DNA of 64,000 nt from Alishewanella jeotgali KCTC 22429 (GCF_000245735.1 NZ_AHTH01000005.1:496001-560000), one strand, 5' to 3'; positions 17,577-25,365 are shown, counted from the first letter of the stretch. The notes: generated by a model from the letters alone, not told the origin. Translations and numbers: made by a program.

Positions 17577-17956
17577 TGTGCGCCCAGCATGGGCGCATTC
17601 TTGGAGGTGCAAGTCCTCCCATAAGCTGGCTACAGCGAATGAAGTGAAGCGCAACTGCAGAACGGCGACGGACTGTGGGGAGGAAGCGTGGAGCGAAACT
17701 GCGAGCCGATGAACAAGAATCGGATATGAGGCGTGACTGAGCAGGGCGAGCAGGCATAATTCTGCGAAGCTCTTGTAGCCAAAGCTTTGTGACGTAAATC
17801 CGGCGGTTGTGCAGTGAAGGAATGCGTTCTTACCTGGGGAGATCTCGCCTCATGCCTGAAAGGGCGACGTAGTGATACGGAGCGAGAAGTCAGCAGAGGC
17901 CGTAGTAGTGGATAACACGAAGGGCCGAACGAGAAGGAGTGTGAAACGCGTTGTTG

Positions 17957-19318
17957 ATGAATAACGTCATGCATCAGATGTCCAAAGAGTTGGAGCGAGG
18001 TAAGCAAAAGCAAGGTGAAGCCTTGTTGATGCCTACCCGTGATGAAACGGTATTCCCGCAACAACAGTTCAAACACACAGGGCAAAGCTTGCTTGAGCAG
18101 GCGCTTGCGAGGGAGAACATGCGCTTAGCGTGGCAACGCATTAAAGCGAACAAAGGTAGCGCCGGAGTAGATGGTCTGACGATAGCACAGACGGCAGAGC
18201 ACCTTAAGGTGCAGTGGCCGGCTATCAAAGCGCAGCTGCTAAACGGCAGTTATCGTCCACAACCGGTACGCCGGGTCGGTATCCCGAAGAGTGATGGCAC
18301 CGAGCGCGAGCTGGGTGTCCCAACGGTGACGGACCGACTCATCCAACAAGCGTTACTTCAGGTACTGCAACCGAAACTGGACCCACAGTTCAGTGAGCAC
18401 AGTTATGGCTTCAGACCTGGCAGACGGGCCCAGAGCGCGGTATTAGCCGCGCAACGTTATGTGCAGGAAGGCTACCAGATAGTCGTTGATGTTGACTTGT
18501 CGAAGTTCTTTGACCGGGTGAACCATGACATTCTGATGGACCGACTGAGCAAACGGCTGGACGATAAAAGCGTACTGCATCTTATCCGGGCTTATCTGAA
18601 CGCCGGCATCATGGCTAATGGCGTGGTGATAACGCGCCAAGAAGGCACACCACAAGGTGGACCGCTCTCGCCGTTGTTGGCGAATGTGCTACTGGATGAG
18701 GTTGATAAAGCCTTAGAGCAACGCGGCTATCGGTTCGCCCGTTATGCAGACGACTGCAATGTGTATGTCCGCAGTCAGAAAGCGGGAGAGCGGGTGATGG
18801 CGTGGCTGCGCAGGCTTTATGCGAAACTGCGTTTGCAAGTGAATGAAAGCAAAAGTGCGGTAGGCAGCGTGTTTGGCCGAAAATTCTTAGGGTACAGCCT
18901 GTGGCGAACCCGAAGAGGCGAGGTTAAACGCGCGGTATCTGAAGCGGCACTGATGCGTTTCAAAACACGGGTAAAGCAGTTAACACGCCGACAGACAGGG
19001 CGCAGCCTAAGTGAAGTCATTGCTGGGTTACGTCGCTATATGCTGGGTTGGAAAGGCTACTTCGGGTTATCCCAAACGCCCTACATCTGGCAAAGGTTAG
19101 ATGAATGGATAAGACATCGTCTGAGAGCTATTCAGCTAAAGCAGTGGCGGCATGGCAAGCGCGCGTATGAAATGGTACGCAAGCTTGGCGGCACAGAAAA
19201 TGTCGCCAAGCGGATTGCCGGAAACTACCGAAGTTGGTGGCGAAACAGCCAGATGTTACTCCATACAGTACTGACGATAAGCTACTTTGACAAACAAGGT
19301 CTTATAAGACTCTCATGA
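17957..19318 (+). CDS. ltrA: Group II intron reverse transcriptase/maturase
   Basis: Intron-encoded protein of 453 residues that assists splicing and copies the intron RNA into DNA. The reverse transcriptase blocks are visible: YGFRPGRRAQSAVL (RT2 region), VVDVDLSKFFDRVNHDIL, EGTPQGGPLSPLLANVLL and the catalytic YADD at about 263-266, then FLGYSLW and the maturase (X) domain with LRRYMLGWKGYFGLSQTP and IRHRLRAIQLKQW. No HNH endonuclease domain follows, as usual for IIC introns. The start is uncertain: ATG at 17957, TTG at 17951 or ATG at 17969; AAGGAG is at 17933. It lies wholly inside domain IV. Confidence 0.95.
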   Translation: MNNVMHQMSKELERGKQKQGEALLMPTRDETVFPQQQFKHTGQSLLEQALARENMRLAWQRIKANKGSAGVDGLTIAQTAEHLKVQWPAIKAQLLNGSYRPQPVRRVGIPKSDGTERELGVPTVTDRLIQQALLQVLQPKLDPQFSEHSYGFRPGRRAQSAVLAAQRYVQEGYQIVVDVDLSKFFDRVNHDILMDRLSKRLDDKSVLHLIRAYLNAGIMANGVVITRQEGTPQGGPLSPLLANVLLDEVDKALEQRGYRFARYADDCNVYVRSQKAGERVMAWLRRLYAKLRLQVNESKSAVGSVFGRKFLGYSLWRTRRGEVKRAVSEAALMRFKTRVKQLTRRQTGRSLSEVIAGLRRYMLGWKGYFGLSQTPYIWQRLDEWIRHRLRAIQLKQWRHGKRAYEMVRKLGGTENVAKRIAGNYRSWWRNSQMLLHTVLTISYFDKQGLIRLS

Positions 19319-19332
19319 CCTCAACTTCTCGA

Positions 19333-19364
19333 ACCGCCCGGTGCGGACCCGCATGCCGGGTGGT
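19333..19364 (+). ncRNA. Domain V of the group II intron
   Basis: Foldable catalytic hairpin of 32 bases: 10-bp lower stem (A19333-T19364 to T19342-G19355, with one G-U at each side), a two-base AT bulge at 19353-19354, a 3-bp upper stem GCG/CGC and a GACC loop. The triad C-G-C at 19335-19337 occupies the catalytic position. Confidence 0.88.
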
Positions 19365-19474
19365 GTGGCAGGGGCCAGTCAGTTACACTGACTGCCCCTA
19401 TGCCGATTTGCGCCCGGCATGGACGCCTTTTGGCACTGCGGCCCTTGCCAATTGCAAAAAAAAGCGCATAGTAA

Positions 19475-19491
19475 TTGATAATCATTATCAA
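19475..19491. promoter_or_regulatory. Fur box
   Basis: Perfect 17-base palindrome TTGATAATCATTATCAA, containing the 7-1-7 Fur motif TGATAAT-C-ATTATCA. It ends 14 bases before the ATG of the downstream gene, so the promoter must overlap it. This predicts repression by iron-loaded Fur. Confidence 0.9.
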
Positions 19492-19505
19492 ATAAGGAGT
19501 TCATA

Positions 19506-19868
19506 ATGAAAAGCCTGCTTATCGCGACCTTAGTGGCAACCCTAAGTTTGACTGCTCAGGCCTCTGAGCGCCCGGCGCATTTTAAAGGCGCGGAAATCAG
19601 TTCTGCGCAACAAGCGCTGAGTGTGCTGCAAGAGCAGAATAGCAAGCTGGCAGCCTTACTCGCTGGCGAGCTCAATCCAACCAGCATGACCGAAATTCAT
19701 CAGCTAACCTATACGCTGGAAAATGCGCTGGCCAAATTACCCGCCGCTTCGGATGAGATTAAAGAAGTACTGGAAGAAGTACATCAGGGCTCAGAAACAA
19801 TGGACTATCAGCGGGTTAAGGATAATGGCGCCTATTATCTGCAACTGGCAAAAGCCCTGTTAAAATAG
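19506..19868 (+). CDS. Fur-box-controlled exported small protein (DUF6746-like)
   Basis: Periplasmic protein of 120 residues: signal peptide KSLLIATLVATLSLTAQA, then a helical domain with EIHQLTYTLENALAKL and EEVHQGSETMDYQRVKDNG. The pattern recalls the DUF6746 family of small exported proteins of marine gammaproteobacteria; I am only moderately sure of the name. No metal-binding cysteine or histidine cluster is visible. AAGGAG stands six bases before the ATG. A perfect Fur box covers its promoter region, so a role in iron limitation is a reasonable inference. The group II intron sits just upstream, between ettA and this gene. Confidence 0.72.
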   Translation: MKSLLIATLVATLSLTAQASERPAHFKGAEISSAQQALSVLQEQNSKLAALLAGELNPTSMTEIHQLTYTLENALAKLPAASDEIKEVLEEVHQGSETMDYQRVKDNGAYYLQLAKALLK

Positions 19869-19954
19869 CACGCTAGTTATATTCTCCCGACAGCTTGGCA
19901 GCAAGCTGTCGCGGCCGCTACAATGTCACCGCCTTAGTCTGATCCCGTGCTGTT

Positions 19955-20602
19955 ATGACATCTTTGCAACTTGTTAGCTGGCTTGTCTTTATTGCTTTGT
20001 TGCTGCGCTTTTACCCGAAAGAGCTACTGCCACGTTTGTTGCACGTCCCGGGATACCAGCCGCTAGTGTTTGGCTCTGCTGTCGCCCTCACCTTGCTGTG
20101 GTCAGTCCGTGCCGGTATTGAATCAGGTCTGGAATTGTTTTTTCTGGGCATCACCACGCTGGTGTTGTGTCATGGCTGGCGTATTGCGATCTGGATCTGT
20201 TGCCTGCCGCTGCTGTTACTACTGGCCTTTGGTATTGTCGATTGGGCCGATGGCGGCGTCTTTGCGCTGACGACCTTTATCCTGCCGGGCCTATTCAGCT
20301 ATGCCATCTTTGCCTGGTCGTATCACTATCTAAGCCGGCACCTCTTTGTTTATATCTTTGTCGCCGGTTTTATCAGTGCCGCCCTGACCATCAGCCTGAA
20401 GATCCTGCTGACCTCGCTCTGGTATTACCTGCAGCAAGACTATAGCTGGCATACCATCTACCACAATTATACCCAGCTGGCGTTACTGATCTGGTTTGGT
20501 GAAGCCTTACTCAATGGCATGGCCATCACCCTGATGGCGGTATACCGGCCACACTGGCTCAGAACCTTTTATGATAACGAATACCTGTCACCCGACCGCT
20601 AA
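19955..20602 (+). CDS. Polytopic membrane protein, CbiM-like ECF transporter permease candidate
   Basis: Inner-membrane protein of 215 residues with about seven hydrophobic segments. The phrases FALTTFILPGLFSYAIFA, LSRHLFVYIFVAGFISAA and WFGEALLNGMAITLMAVYRPHWL followed by a short DNEYL tail resemble the small proteins annotated as energy-coupling factor ABC transporter permease (CbiM family, PF01891) in Shewanella and Pseudomonas. No ATPase or cobalt/nickel genes are beside it, so the substrate cannot be named. The Fur-controlled gene upstream is 86 bases away and may share transcription. The ATG at 19955 has no strong ribosome site. Confidence 0.6.
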   Translation: MTSLQLVSWLVFIALLLRFYPKELLPRLLHVPGYQPLVFGSAVALTLLWSVRAGIESGLELFFLGITTLVLCHGWRIAIWICCLPLLLLLAFGIVDWADGGVFALTTFILPGLFSYAIFAWSYHYLSRHLFVYIFVAGFISAALTISLKILLTSLWYYLQQDYSWHTIYHNYTQLALLIWFGEALLNGMAITLMAVYRPHWLRTFYDNEYLSPDR

Positions 20603-20681
20603 AACAACGATAGCCACTCCTCGCCAAATAAAAGACTAAAAATTAGCCAAAATCACGATATTTTAGCAATAAGACTGTTAC

Positions 20682-20711
20682 CTAAGGTGGCAGCTGTTTG
20701 TGCCACCTTAG
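20682..20711. repeat. Large inverted repeat in the 20.6-20.8 kb gap
   Basis: Perfect 11-bp inverted repeat CTAAGGTGGCA / TGCCACCTTAG with an 8-base loop. There is no T tract after it in either direction. It lies 80 bases after the membrane-protein gene and 40 bases before a possible sigma-54 promoter, so it could be a weak terminator or an activator site. Confidence 0.6.
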
Positions 20712-20751
20712 AAATATCATTAATTTTCATAAAGTTAATAAAAATTAAAAG

Positions 20752-20768
20752 TTGGCATATCGCTTGTA
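20752..20768 (+). promoter_or_regulatory. Possible sigma-54 promoter of the small exported protein gene
   Basis: TTGGCATATCGCTTGTA fits the -24/-12 pattern TTGGCAC-N5-TTGCA: the -24 GG and the -12 TTG are at the correct spacing, with T for C at the last -12 position. It lies 48 bases before the start codon, downstream of an AT-rich stretch. Confidence 0.45.
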
Positions 20769-20816
20769 ATAGTTAGGTCGTAGTAAACCACTAACCTTTA
20801 ACTAAGCGAGAGAGAT

Positions 20817-21104
20817 ATGAAAACTGTAACTAAATTGATGATGGCCACTGTACTGGGTTTAACCTTAGCGGCACCTGCCAGTGCCAACAGCCTGAATAAC
20901 CTGAGCGAAATGACCAGCGACCTGCTTAGCCGCCAACTGATAGAGGTGCGCGAATCGATCAAGGTGCAAACCAAACAGGCGCTGGAAAATAGCGTGCGTC
21001 TGGTCGCTGAACAAATGAAACTAAGCCAAAACACCGAGCAACAGGCAGAACAGACCGTTAGCGCAGAAACGGCTAACACAGCGGCCCAGCCTAAGGCGGA
21101 ATAA
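20817..21104 (+). CDS. Small exported protein of unknown function
   Basis: A 95-residue protein with a clear signal peptide (TKLMMATVLGLTLAAPASA) and a mature part of about 70 residues that is predicted mostly helical and ends in a Gln/Ala/Glu-rich tail. I recognise no family. The mature helix NLSEMTSDLLSRQLIEVRE followed by QTKQALENSVRLVAEQMK is amphipathic. A GAGAGA ribosome site precedes the ATG. Upstream are a sigma-54-like promoter and a large inverted repeat. Downstream, a hairpin CAGGCCCC / GGGGCCTG (21144-21177) lies between this gene and the convergent aminotransferase. Confidence 0.7.
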   Translation: MKTVTKLMMATVLGLTLAAPASANSLNNLSEMTSDLLSRQLIEVRESIKVQTKQALENSVRLVAEQMKLSQNTEQQAEQTVSAETANTAAQPKAE

Positions 21105-21189
21105 TGCCTTATTACAGCAGCAGGCGGTTTAGCAGTACGCCTTCAGGCCCCAGCGGCATCAGATTCGCCGGGGCCTGTCAGCCGCAATC

Positions 21190-22386
21190 TTAACCTTTCA
21201 ATACCGTCGCCACGGCTTTGGCGAAGTAATCAATATTGGCATGATTTAACCCGGCAATACTGACCCGGCTTGACCCCACCATATAAATGCTAAATTCATC
21301 TCTTAGGCGATCAATCTGCGCTTTGTTAATACCGAGGAAACTAAACATACCGTGTTGACGGGCAATAAAGCTGAAATCCTGCGTAATGCCTTCGGCGGCA
21401 AACTTATCGATAATTAACTGCCGGTAGTTATTGATCCGATCGCGCATTTCCGCCAGCTCCTGATGCCAGAGTGCCGTTAATTCCGCACTGTCCAGAATAT
21501 GGCTAACGATAATGGCACCATGTGCCGGTGGCATAGAATAGATCGAACGGACCACGCTCAGCAGATTCACTTTAGCCAGCTCCATCACCTGACTGTCAGC
21601 AGAAACGATACTCACGGCACCGATACGCTCACGGTACAAGCCAAAGTTCTTCGAACAGGAGCTACACAGCAACAATTCAGATACCCGTTCCGCCAGATAA
21701 CGCAGGCCCTTTGCATCTTCATCCAGGCCGCTACCAAAGCCCTGATAGGCCATATCAACCAGCGGCGTAAAGCCGCGCTCCAATGCCAGCTCGGTAAAAC
21801 GCTGCCATTGCTCAAAGTTCAGATCCATACCGCTTGGGTTATGGCAGCAGGCATGTACCAGTACCACATCGCCGGCGGGTACTTGCGCCAGTTCAGCGAA
21901 CATCTGCTCGGTCTTCAGGCCCTTGGTATCATAATCGTAATAGGCGTACTCTTTAACTTTTAAACCCGCCGCCTGAAACAATGAAATATGGTTAGCCCAG
22001 GTCGGGGTAGTGACCCAGATGGTGGCATCAGGATTAGCGCGCTTAATAAACTCGGCCGCCACCCGCAACGCACCTGTGCCGCCAGGCGTATGCGCTGTAG
22101 TTACCCGGTTTGCCAGCAACACCGGATGGCTATTACCAAACGCCAGCTTTTCAATATGGGCGTTAAAGCCCAGATCACCGGCCATGCCGATATAGGTCTT
22201 GCTGTCTTCCTGTTTCAGGCGCAGTGCTTCTGCTTCCTTAACGCACTTCAGCACCGCCGTATGGCCCTGCTCGTCTTTATATACCCCAACACCTAGGTCA
22301 ACTTTCAGTGGATTCGGGTCTTCACGGTAAGCCGCCATCAGACCCAGAATAGGATCAGTGGCAACGGGTTTTAACTGAGCAAACAT
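21190..22386 (-). CDS. Aspartate/aromatic aminotransferase
   Basis: PLP-dependent class I aminotransferase of 398 residues, the AspC/TyrB type of gammaproteobacteria, which moves the amino group between aspartate or aromatic amino acids and 2-oxoglutarate. The PLP lysine lies in SSCSKNFGLYRERIG. Family signatures VDLGVGVYKDEQG near the N-terminus, HACCHNPSGMD, and PPAHGAIIV are present, and the C-terminal arginine region RVSIAGLN is intact. AspC and TyrB cannot be separated safely by eye. It stands alone, with the GAF-domain gene 40 bases upstream on the same strand. Confidence 0.95.
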   Translation of the reverse strand: MFAQLKPVATDPILGLMAAYREDPNPLKVDLGVGVYKDEQGHTAVLKCVKEAEALRLKQEDSKTYIGMAGDLGFNAHIEKLAFGNSHPVLLANRVTTAHTPGGTGALRVAAEFIKRANPDATIWVTTPTWANHISLFQAAGLKVKEYAYYDYDTKGLKTEQMFAELAQVPAGDVVLVHACCHNPSGMDLNFEQWQRFTELALERGFTPLVDMAYQGFGSGLDEDAKGLRYLAERVSELLLCSSCSKNFGLYRERIGAVSIVSADSQVMELAKVNLLSVVRSIYSMPPAHGAIIVSHILDSAELTALWHQELAEMRDRINNYRQLIIDKFAAEGITQDFSFIARQHGMFSFLGINKAQIDRLRDEFSIYMVGSSRVSIAGLNHANIDYFAKAVATVLKG

Positions 22387-22425
22387 AATGTTCTACCTGG
22401 ATTATTGTGCTAATAAAAGGCCATC

Positions 22426-23127
22426 TTATACGGCCGGTAAATAGTCCGGAATGGTCAGACACACCGCCACCAGTAACGCCAGCGCGCGCTGATCAAATAC
22501 CTCTGCTTGAAAATCTTCGGCATCGACAATGCCCAGTATTCTGCCCGATTGCGCATAGAGTGGCAAACAGGCTTCGGCCTGGACTTTCGGATCACACGTA
22601 TAGTATTCGCCACCCTGTTGTAAATAACTGGCGACACTGTTAATCACCCGCGCTTTGCCGCTTAAGCCAACACTGCTGTTGTTACTGATGGTGGCAAACT
22701 CAGGGGTGAGAGGGAACTCGGCGCGCGAGGGCGCACCAAAGTAGCTGAGTTTGACCAATACCGCTTCGCCAGCTGGATTGGGTCGCGCCTGGTAGATACC
22801 AAACCAGGCCACGCCGGCCTGCTGTTGATAAAAAGCGGTAATTTGGCTGAGCCTGGCCAGTGCTTGTTGATTCGCCGCCGTTTGACCGCCCAAAATAGCG
22901 GTTAAATCATAAGGCTCGGCTGCCAACACGCCAAATAATGAACAGGCCCCACCCTCGCCAAGCTCGGGCACCTGGTACTGCCAATTTACCGTTGGCGCCG
23001 AGACTTGCTCAAGGTACTGCCGCAAGGCCTGCTGTTGCTGTGCTACCGCGGCAGCAAAAGCTGGCGTTGTCAGCTCGGTTAAGCCACTTAACTGCAGATA
23101 CTGGGTCAGAGAGACAGAGTTACTCAA
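22426..23127 (-). CDS. GAF-domain protein, distantly like free-methionine-sulfoxide reductase
   Basis: Cytoplasmic protein of 233 residues with a C-terminal GAF domain (about 85-230: AWFGIYQA, SSVGLSGKARVINSVA, CDPKVQAEACLPLY, GRILGIVDAEDF). The layout resembles free-methionine-(R)-sulfoxide reductase, and the ACD-type catalytic cysteine is kept as TCD, but the GVCG cysteine is replaced (VGLSGKA) and the N-terminal part is unrelated. It may therefore bind a small ligand rather than act as that enzyme. The extra N-terminal 80 residues are helical. It lies 39 bases upstream of the aminotransferase and could be co-transcribed. Confidence 0.75.
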   Translation of the reverse strand: MSNSVSLTQYLQLSGLTELTTPAFAAAVAQQQQALRQYLEQVSAPTVNWQYQVPELGEGGACSLFGVLAAEPYDLTAILGGQTAANQQALARLSQITAFYQQQAGVAWFGIYQARPNPAGEAVLVKLSYFGAPSRAEFPLTPEFATISNNSSVGLSGKARVINSVASYLQQGGEYYTCDPKVQAEACLPLYAQSGRILGIVDAEDFQAEVFDQRALALLVAVCLTIPDYLPAV

Positions 23128-23269
23128 AATATAGCCGTCCAGATTTCTAAAATAATGGGCATCATTCTACCAGAAGCCACTAAAAAACCAAGCTGACCAC
23201 AGAAAAACTTGCCTCTGTTCATCGCGCTCAGTAAGCTCTGCGCTATTCAAACTGACAAGCCATTTTCCG

Positions 23270-23674
23270 ATGAGTAAGAAGATCTCGCTTGCCGACTGGC
23301 AAGCTCAACTTGGCGCCAGCACAGGCGCGGAGCCTACGGCGCCAGCCCATGCTGATAGCGATCTGGTTTATTCTACTGCCAGTGGTCGTATTAACAGCAA
23401 GGCAGCGCCAGAAACCCTGGGTACCGCCTACGCCGATGGTGCGCTGCGGGTAAGACGTGAGACCAAAGGCCGGGGCGGCAAAACTGTGCTCACCATAAGT
23501 GGTATAACCGGCAGTGCAGAGCAACTGAATGCCCTTTGCTCTGAGCTAAAAAAGAAATGCGCCTGTGGTGGTGCGGTAAAAGATGGCGTGATAGAGATCC
23601 AGGGCGATAAACGCGACCAGGTTACGGCTGTACTGCAGCAAAAAGGTTATCAGGTAAAACAGGCCGGTGGTTAG
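23270..23674 (+). CDS. Sui1/YciH-family translation initiation factor homologue
   Basis: Bacterial homologue of eukaryotic initiation factor 1, 134 residues. The Sui1 fold starts at LRVRRETKGRGGKTVLTISG (about 64-83) and continues with LNALCSELKKKCACGGAVKDG and IEIQGDKRDQVTAVLQQKGY. The N-terminal 60 residues are a flexible part with VYSTASGRIN, typical for YciH. In E. coli YciH is non-essential and thought to influence start-codon selection. The gene is followed by a terminator hairpin that is also the left border of an IS1182 element. Confidence 0.93.
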   Translation: MSKKISLADWQAQLGASTGAEPTAPAHADSDLVYSTASGRINSKAAPETLGTAYADGALRVRRETKGRGGKTVLTISGITGSAEQLNALCSELKKKCACGGAVKDGVIEIQGDKRDQVTAVLQQKGYQVKQAGG

Positions 23675-23694
23675 CGGACCTGCAAGTTAACAGT

Positions 23695-23719
23695 AAAACG
23701 GCAGCCAAGGCTGCCGTTT
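23695..23719. repeat. Left copy of a 25-bp duplicated terminator hairpin (target duplication)
   Basis: An 11-bp perfect hairpin AAACGGCAGCC / GGCTGCCGTTT with an AA loop lies 20 bases after the yciH-type gene. The whole 25-bp unit recurs exactly at 25327-25351 on the other side of the IS element. The left copy has lost the T-rich tail on its right side. Confidence 0.9.
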
Positions 23720-23797
23720 CCAGACTGCTGACAAAGTCCTGGACGCCGATCCAGGACTTTGATCTAATAAGGTTAGTTGATTTGAAGGCTAACCATC

Positions 23798-25237
23798 ATG
23801 CTCAAAACTCCCTCTCCTCAACAATATCAGTTAGAAATGGTCACGCTCGAAGAGCTGGTACCGAAGAACCATTTGGTTCGCAAGGTCGATGCCGCCATTG
23901 ATTTCGAGTTCATTCGTGCTGAAGTCGAACATCTCTACTGCAAAGATAATGGCCGTCCGCCGATTGACCCTGTCCGTTTGTTTAAGATGATGATCCTCGG
24001 CTATCTGTTTGGCATTCCCAGTGAGCGTCGTCTGGTACAGGAAATTCAGGTTAATGTGGCTTATCGCTGGTTTTTGCGGATGGGATTAACCGAGAAAGTG
24101 CCTGATGCCTCCACGCTGAGCCAGAATCGTATTCGTCGTTTTAACGGCACGGATGTGTTTCAGCGTATCTTCGACCGGATAGTTGAACAGGCGTATGAGC
24201 AGCGTCTGATTGGTGGTCACACGCTTTACACTGACAGCACACATTTAAAAGCCAATGCCAATAAGCGCAAGGCGGTGAACAAAGAGGTGGCGGTCAGTGC
24301 ATCGGCGTATATCGCTGAGCTCAACAAGGCGGTTGAAGAGGACCGGTTAGCCCATGGCAAAGCGCCACTGAAGCAAGATGACTCGAAGGAGCCCGAAACC
24401 AAAAATCAAAAGGTCAGCACAACCGACCCTGACAGTGGCTTTATGACGCGGGAAGGCAAACCACAGGGCTTCTTCTACCTTGACCATCGCACCGTGGATG
24501 GCCGCCACGGCATCATCACGGATACCTTCGTGACGCCGGGGAATGTGCATGATAGCCAGCCCTATCTGGCCAGATTAGACCGTCAGCTTGAGCGCTTTAA
24601 GTTTAGTCCGATAGCCGTTGGTTTGGATGCGGGCTACTTTACTGCACCGCTTTGCCATTTAATCCGGGAGCGGCAAATTGCACCGGTTATTGCCTACCGT
24701 CGTCCCAATGTCACCGCTAATCCGATTAAGAAGAAGCAATTTACCTACGATAAAACAACCGATACCTATCGTTGCCCCCAAGGTGAAATCCTGACTTACA
24801 GCACGACAGACCGTCAGGGCTACCGGCATTATCAATCTAACCCTAAAGTGTGTCAGGATTGCCCGCTACGTCAGGACTGCACGAAGAACAAGCAGTATAA
24901 GAAAACGATAACCCGGCATGTCTGGGAAGAGGATAAAGAGCATGTGAGTGGTTTGCGGCTGCTGTCGTGGGGTAAGAAGATTTACAACCGACGAAAAGAG
25001 ACGGTTGAACGCAGCTTCGCAGACGCAAAACAGCATCATGGCCATCGCTATGCACGGTTCCGTGGTCTGGCGAAAGTGCAGATGCAGTGTTTACTGGCGG
25101 CGGTAGCGCAAAACATCAAGAAAATGGCCTTGCTGGCCTTTTTATCGCTTTTTTATGGCCTGAAATCGGCACTATACACCTTTGCAGAGTGCATTCTGCG
25201 GCATAACAAATCCGAGATTCAATACTGCCAGATTTAA
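23798..25237 (+). CDS. IS1182-family DDE transposase
   Basis: Transposase of 479 residues. The N-terminal DUF772-type region reads [18 protein letters not shown] and [19 protein letters not shown]; the catalytic DDE core shows DST in [25 protein letters not shown], and the Glu in [19 protein letters not shown] with the Y-R-E signature. A cysteine set [10 protein letters not shown] precedes the last block. The C-terminal hydrophobic tail after about residue 440 is usual. There is no premature stop. The gene belongs to the IS element bordered by the 23.72 and 25.33 kb ends. Confidence 0.96.
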   Translation: MLKTPSPQQYQLEMVTLEELVPKNHLVRKVDAAIDFEFIRAEVEHLYCKDNGRPPIDPVRLFKMMILGYLFGIPSERRLVQEIQVNVAYRWFLRMGLTEKVPDASTLSQNRIRRFNGTDVFQRIFDRIVEQAYEQRLIGGHTLYTDSTHLKANANKRKAVNKEVAVSASAYIAELNKAVEEDRLAHGKAPLKQDDSKEPETKNQKVSTTDPDSGFMTREGKPQGFFYLDHRTVDGRHGIITDTFVTPGNVHDSQPYLARLDRQLERFKFSPIAVGLDAGYFTAPLCHLIRERQIAPVIAYRRPNVTANPIKKKQFTYDKTTDTYRCPQGEILTYSTTDRQGYRHYQSNPKVCQDCPLRQDCTKNKQYKKTITRHVWEEDKEHVSGLRLLSWGKKIYNRRKETVERSFADAKQHHGHRYARFRGLAKVQMQCLLAAVAQNIKKMALLAFLSLFYGLKSALYTFAECILRHNKSEIQYCQI

Positions 25238-25287
25238 TAAAAGAAAGCAGAAAACACAGATCAAAAAAGATCAGAATCCAGAAAACA

Positions 25288-25315
25288 CAAACCCCGGCCA
25301 AAAAACCGGGGTTTG
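25288..25315. terminator. Hairpin at the right end of the IS element
   Basis: A perfect 10-bp stem CAAACCCCGG / CCGGGGTTTG overlaps the right inverted repeat, 50 bases after the transposase stop. It can act as the transposase terminator and can block transcription entering or leaving the element. Confidence 0.7.
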
Positions 25316-25326
25316 TCATTAATCTG

Positions 25327-25351
25327 AAAACGGCAGCCAAGGCTGCCGTTT
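25327..25351. repeat. Right copy of the duplicated terminator hairpin
   Basis: Exact 25-bp copy of the left-flank hairpin. It lies 14 bases beyond the stop of the leftward M28 peptidase gene and keeps a T-rich tail (TTTGTGTTT) on its right side; on the minus strand the tail is TTTTCAGATT. Confidence 0.9.
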
Positions 25352-25365
25352 GTGTTTAGGGCTTA

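Larger units (their letters stand above)
17579..19401 (+). mobile_element. Complete group II intron (IIC-type) behind the ettA terminator
   Basis: The 5' end GTGCGCCCAGCATGGGCG is the conserved group II start, directly after the ettA terminator. About 370 bases of structured RNA domains I-III follow, then the maturase gene in domain IV, then domain V (19333-19364) and a domain VI hairpin GGGG-C-CAGTCAG / CTGACTG-CCCC, ending with CTAT. Domain V carries the catalytic triad CGC rather than AGC, which is a mark of group IIC, as is the landing site just after a terminator hairpin. The element is about 1.82 kb and everything needed for splicing and mobility looks intact. The region 17579-17956 has no other gene. 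Confidence 0.9.
23720..25326 (+). mobile_element. IS1182-family insertion sequence
   Basis: An intact element of about 1.6 kb with one transposase gene. Terminal inverted repeats, read inward: CAGACTGCTGACAAAGTCC on the left (23721-23739) and CAGATTAATGACAAACCCC on the right (25326-25308), 14 of 19 identical. Immediately inside each repeat is a perfect hairpin: CAAAGTCCTGGA / TCCAGGACTTTG (23732-23761) and CAAACCCCGG / CCGGGGTTTG (25288-25315). The element is flanked by an exact 25-bp direct repeat that is itself a terminator hairpin. The transposase frame is open and its DDE residues are present, so the copy may be active. Confidence 0.93.

Noticed and set aside
17515-18228. Minus-strand frames across the intron 5' domains and maturase start
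   Set aside because: They lie antisense to structured intron RNA and the maturase; codon content is Arg/Ser-rich noise.
19315-19506. A 63-codon frame just after the maturase gene
   Set aside because: It covers intron domains V and VI, the intron 3' end and the Fur-box promoter; it has no protein-like character.
24347-25055. Minus-strand frames inside the IS1182 transposase
   Set aside because: Shadows of the transposase gene without ribosome sites or recognisable domains.
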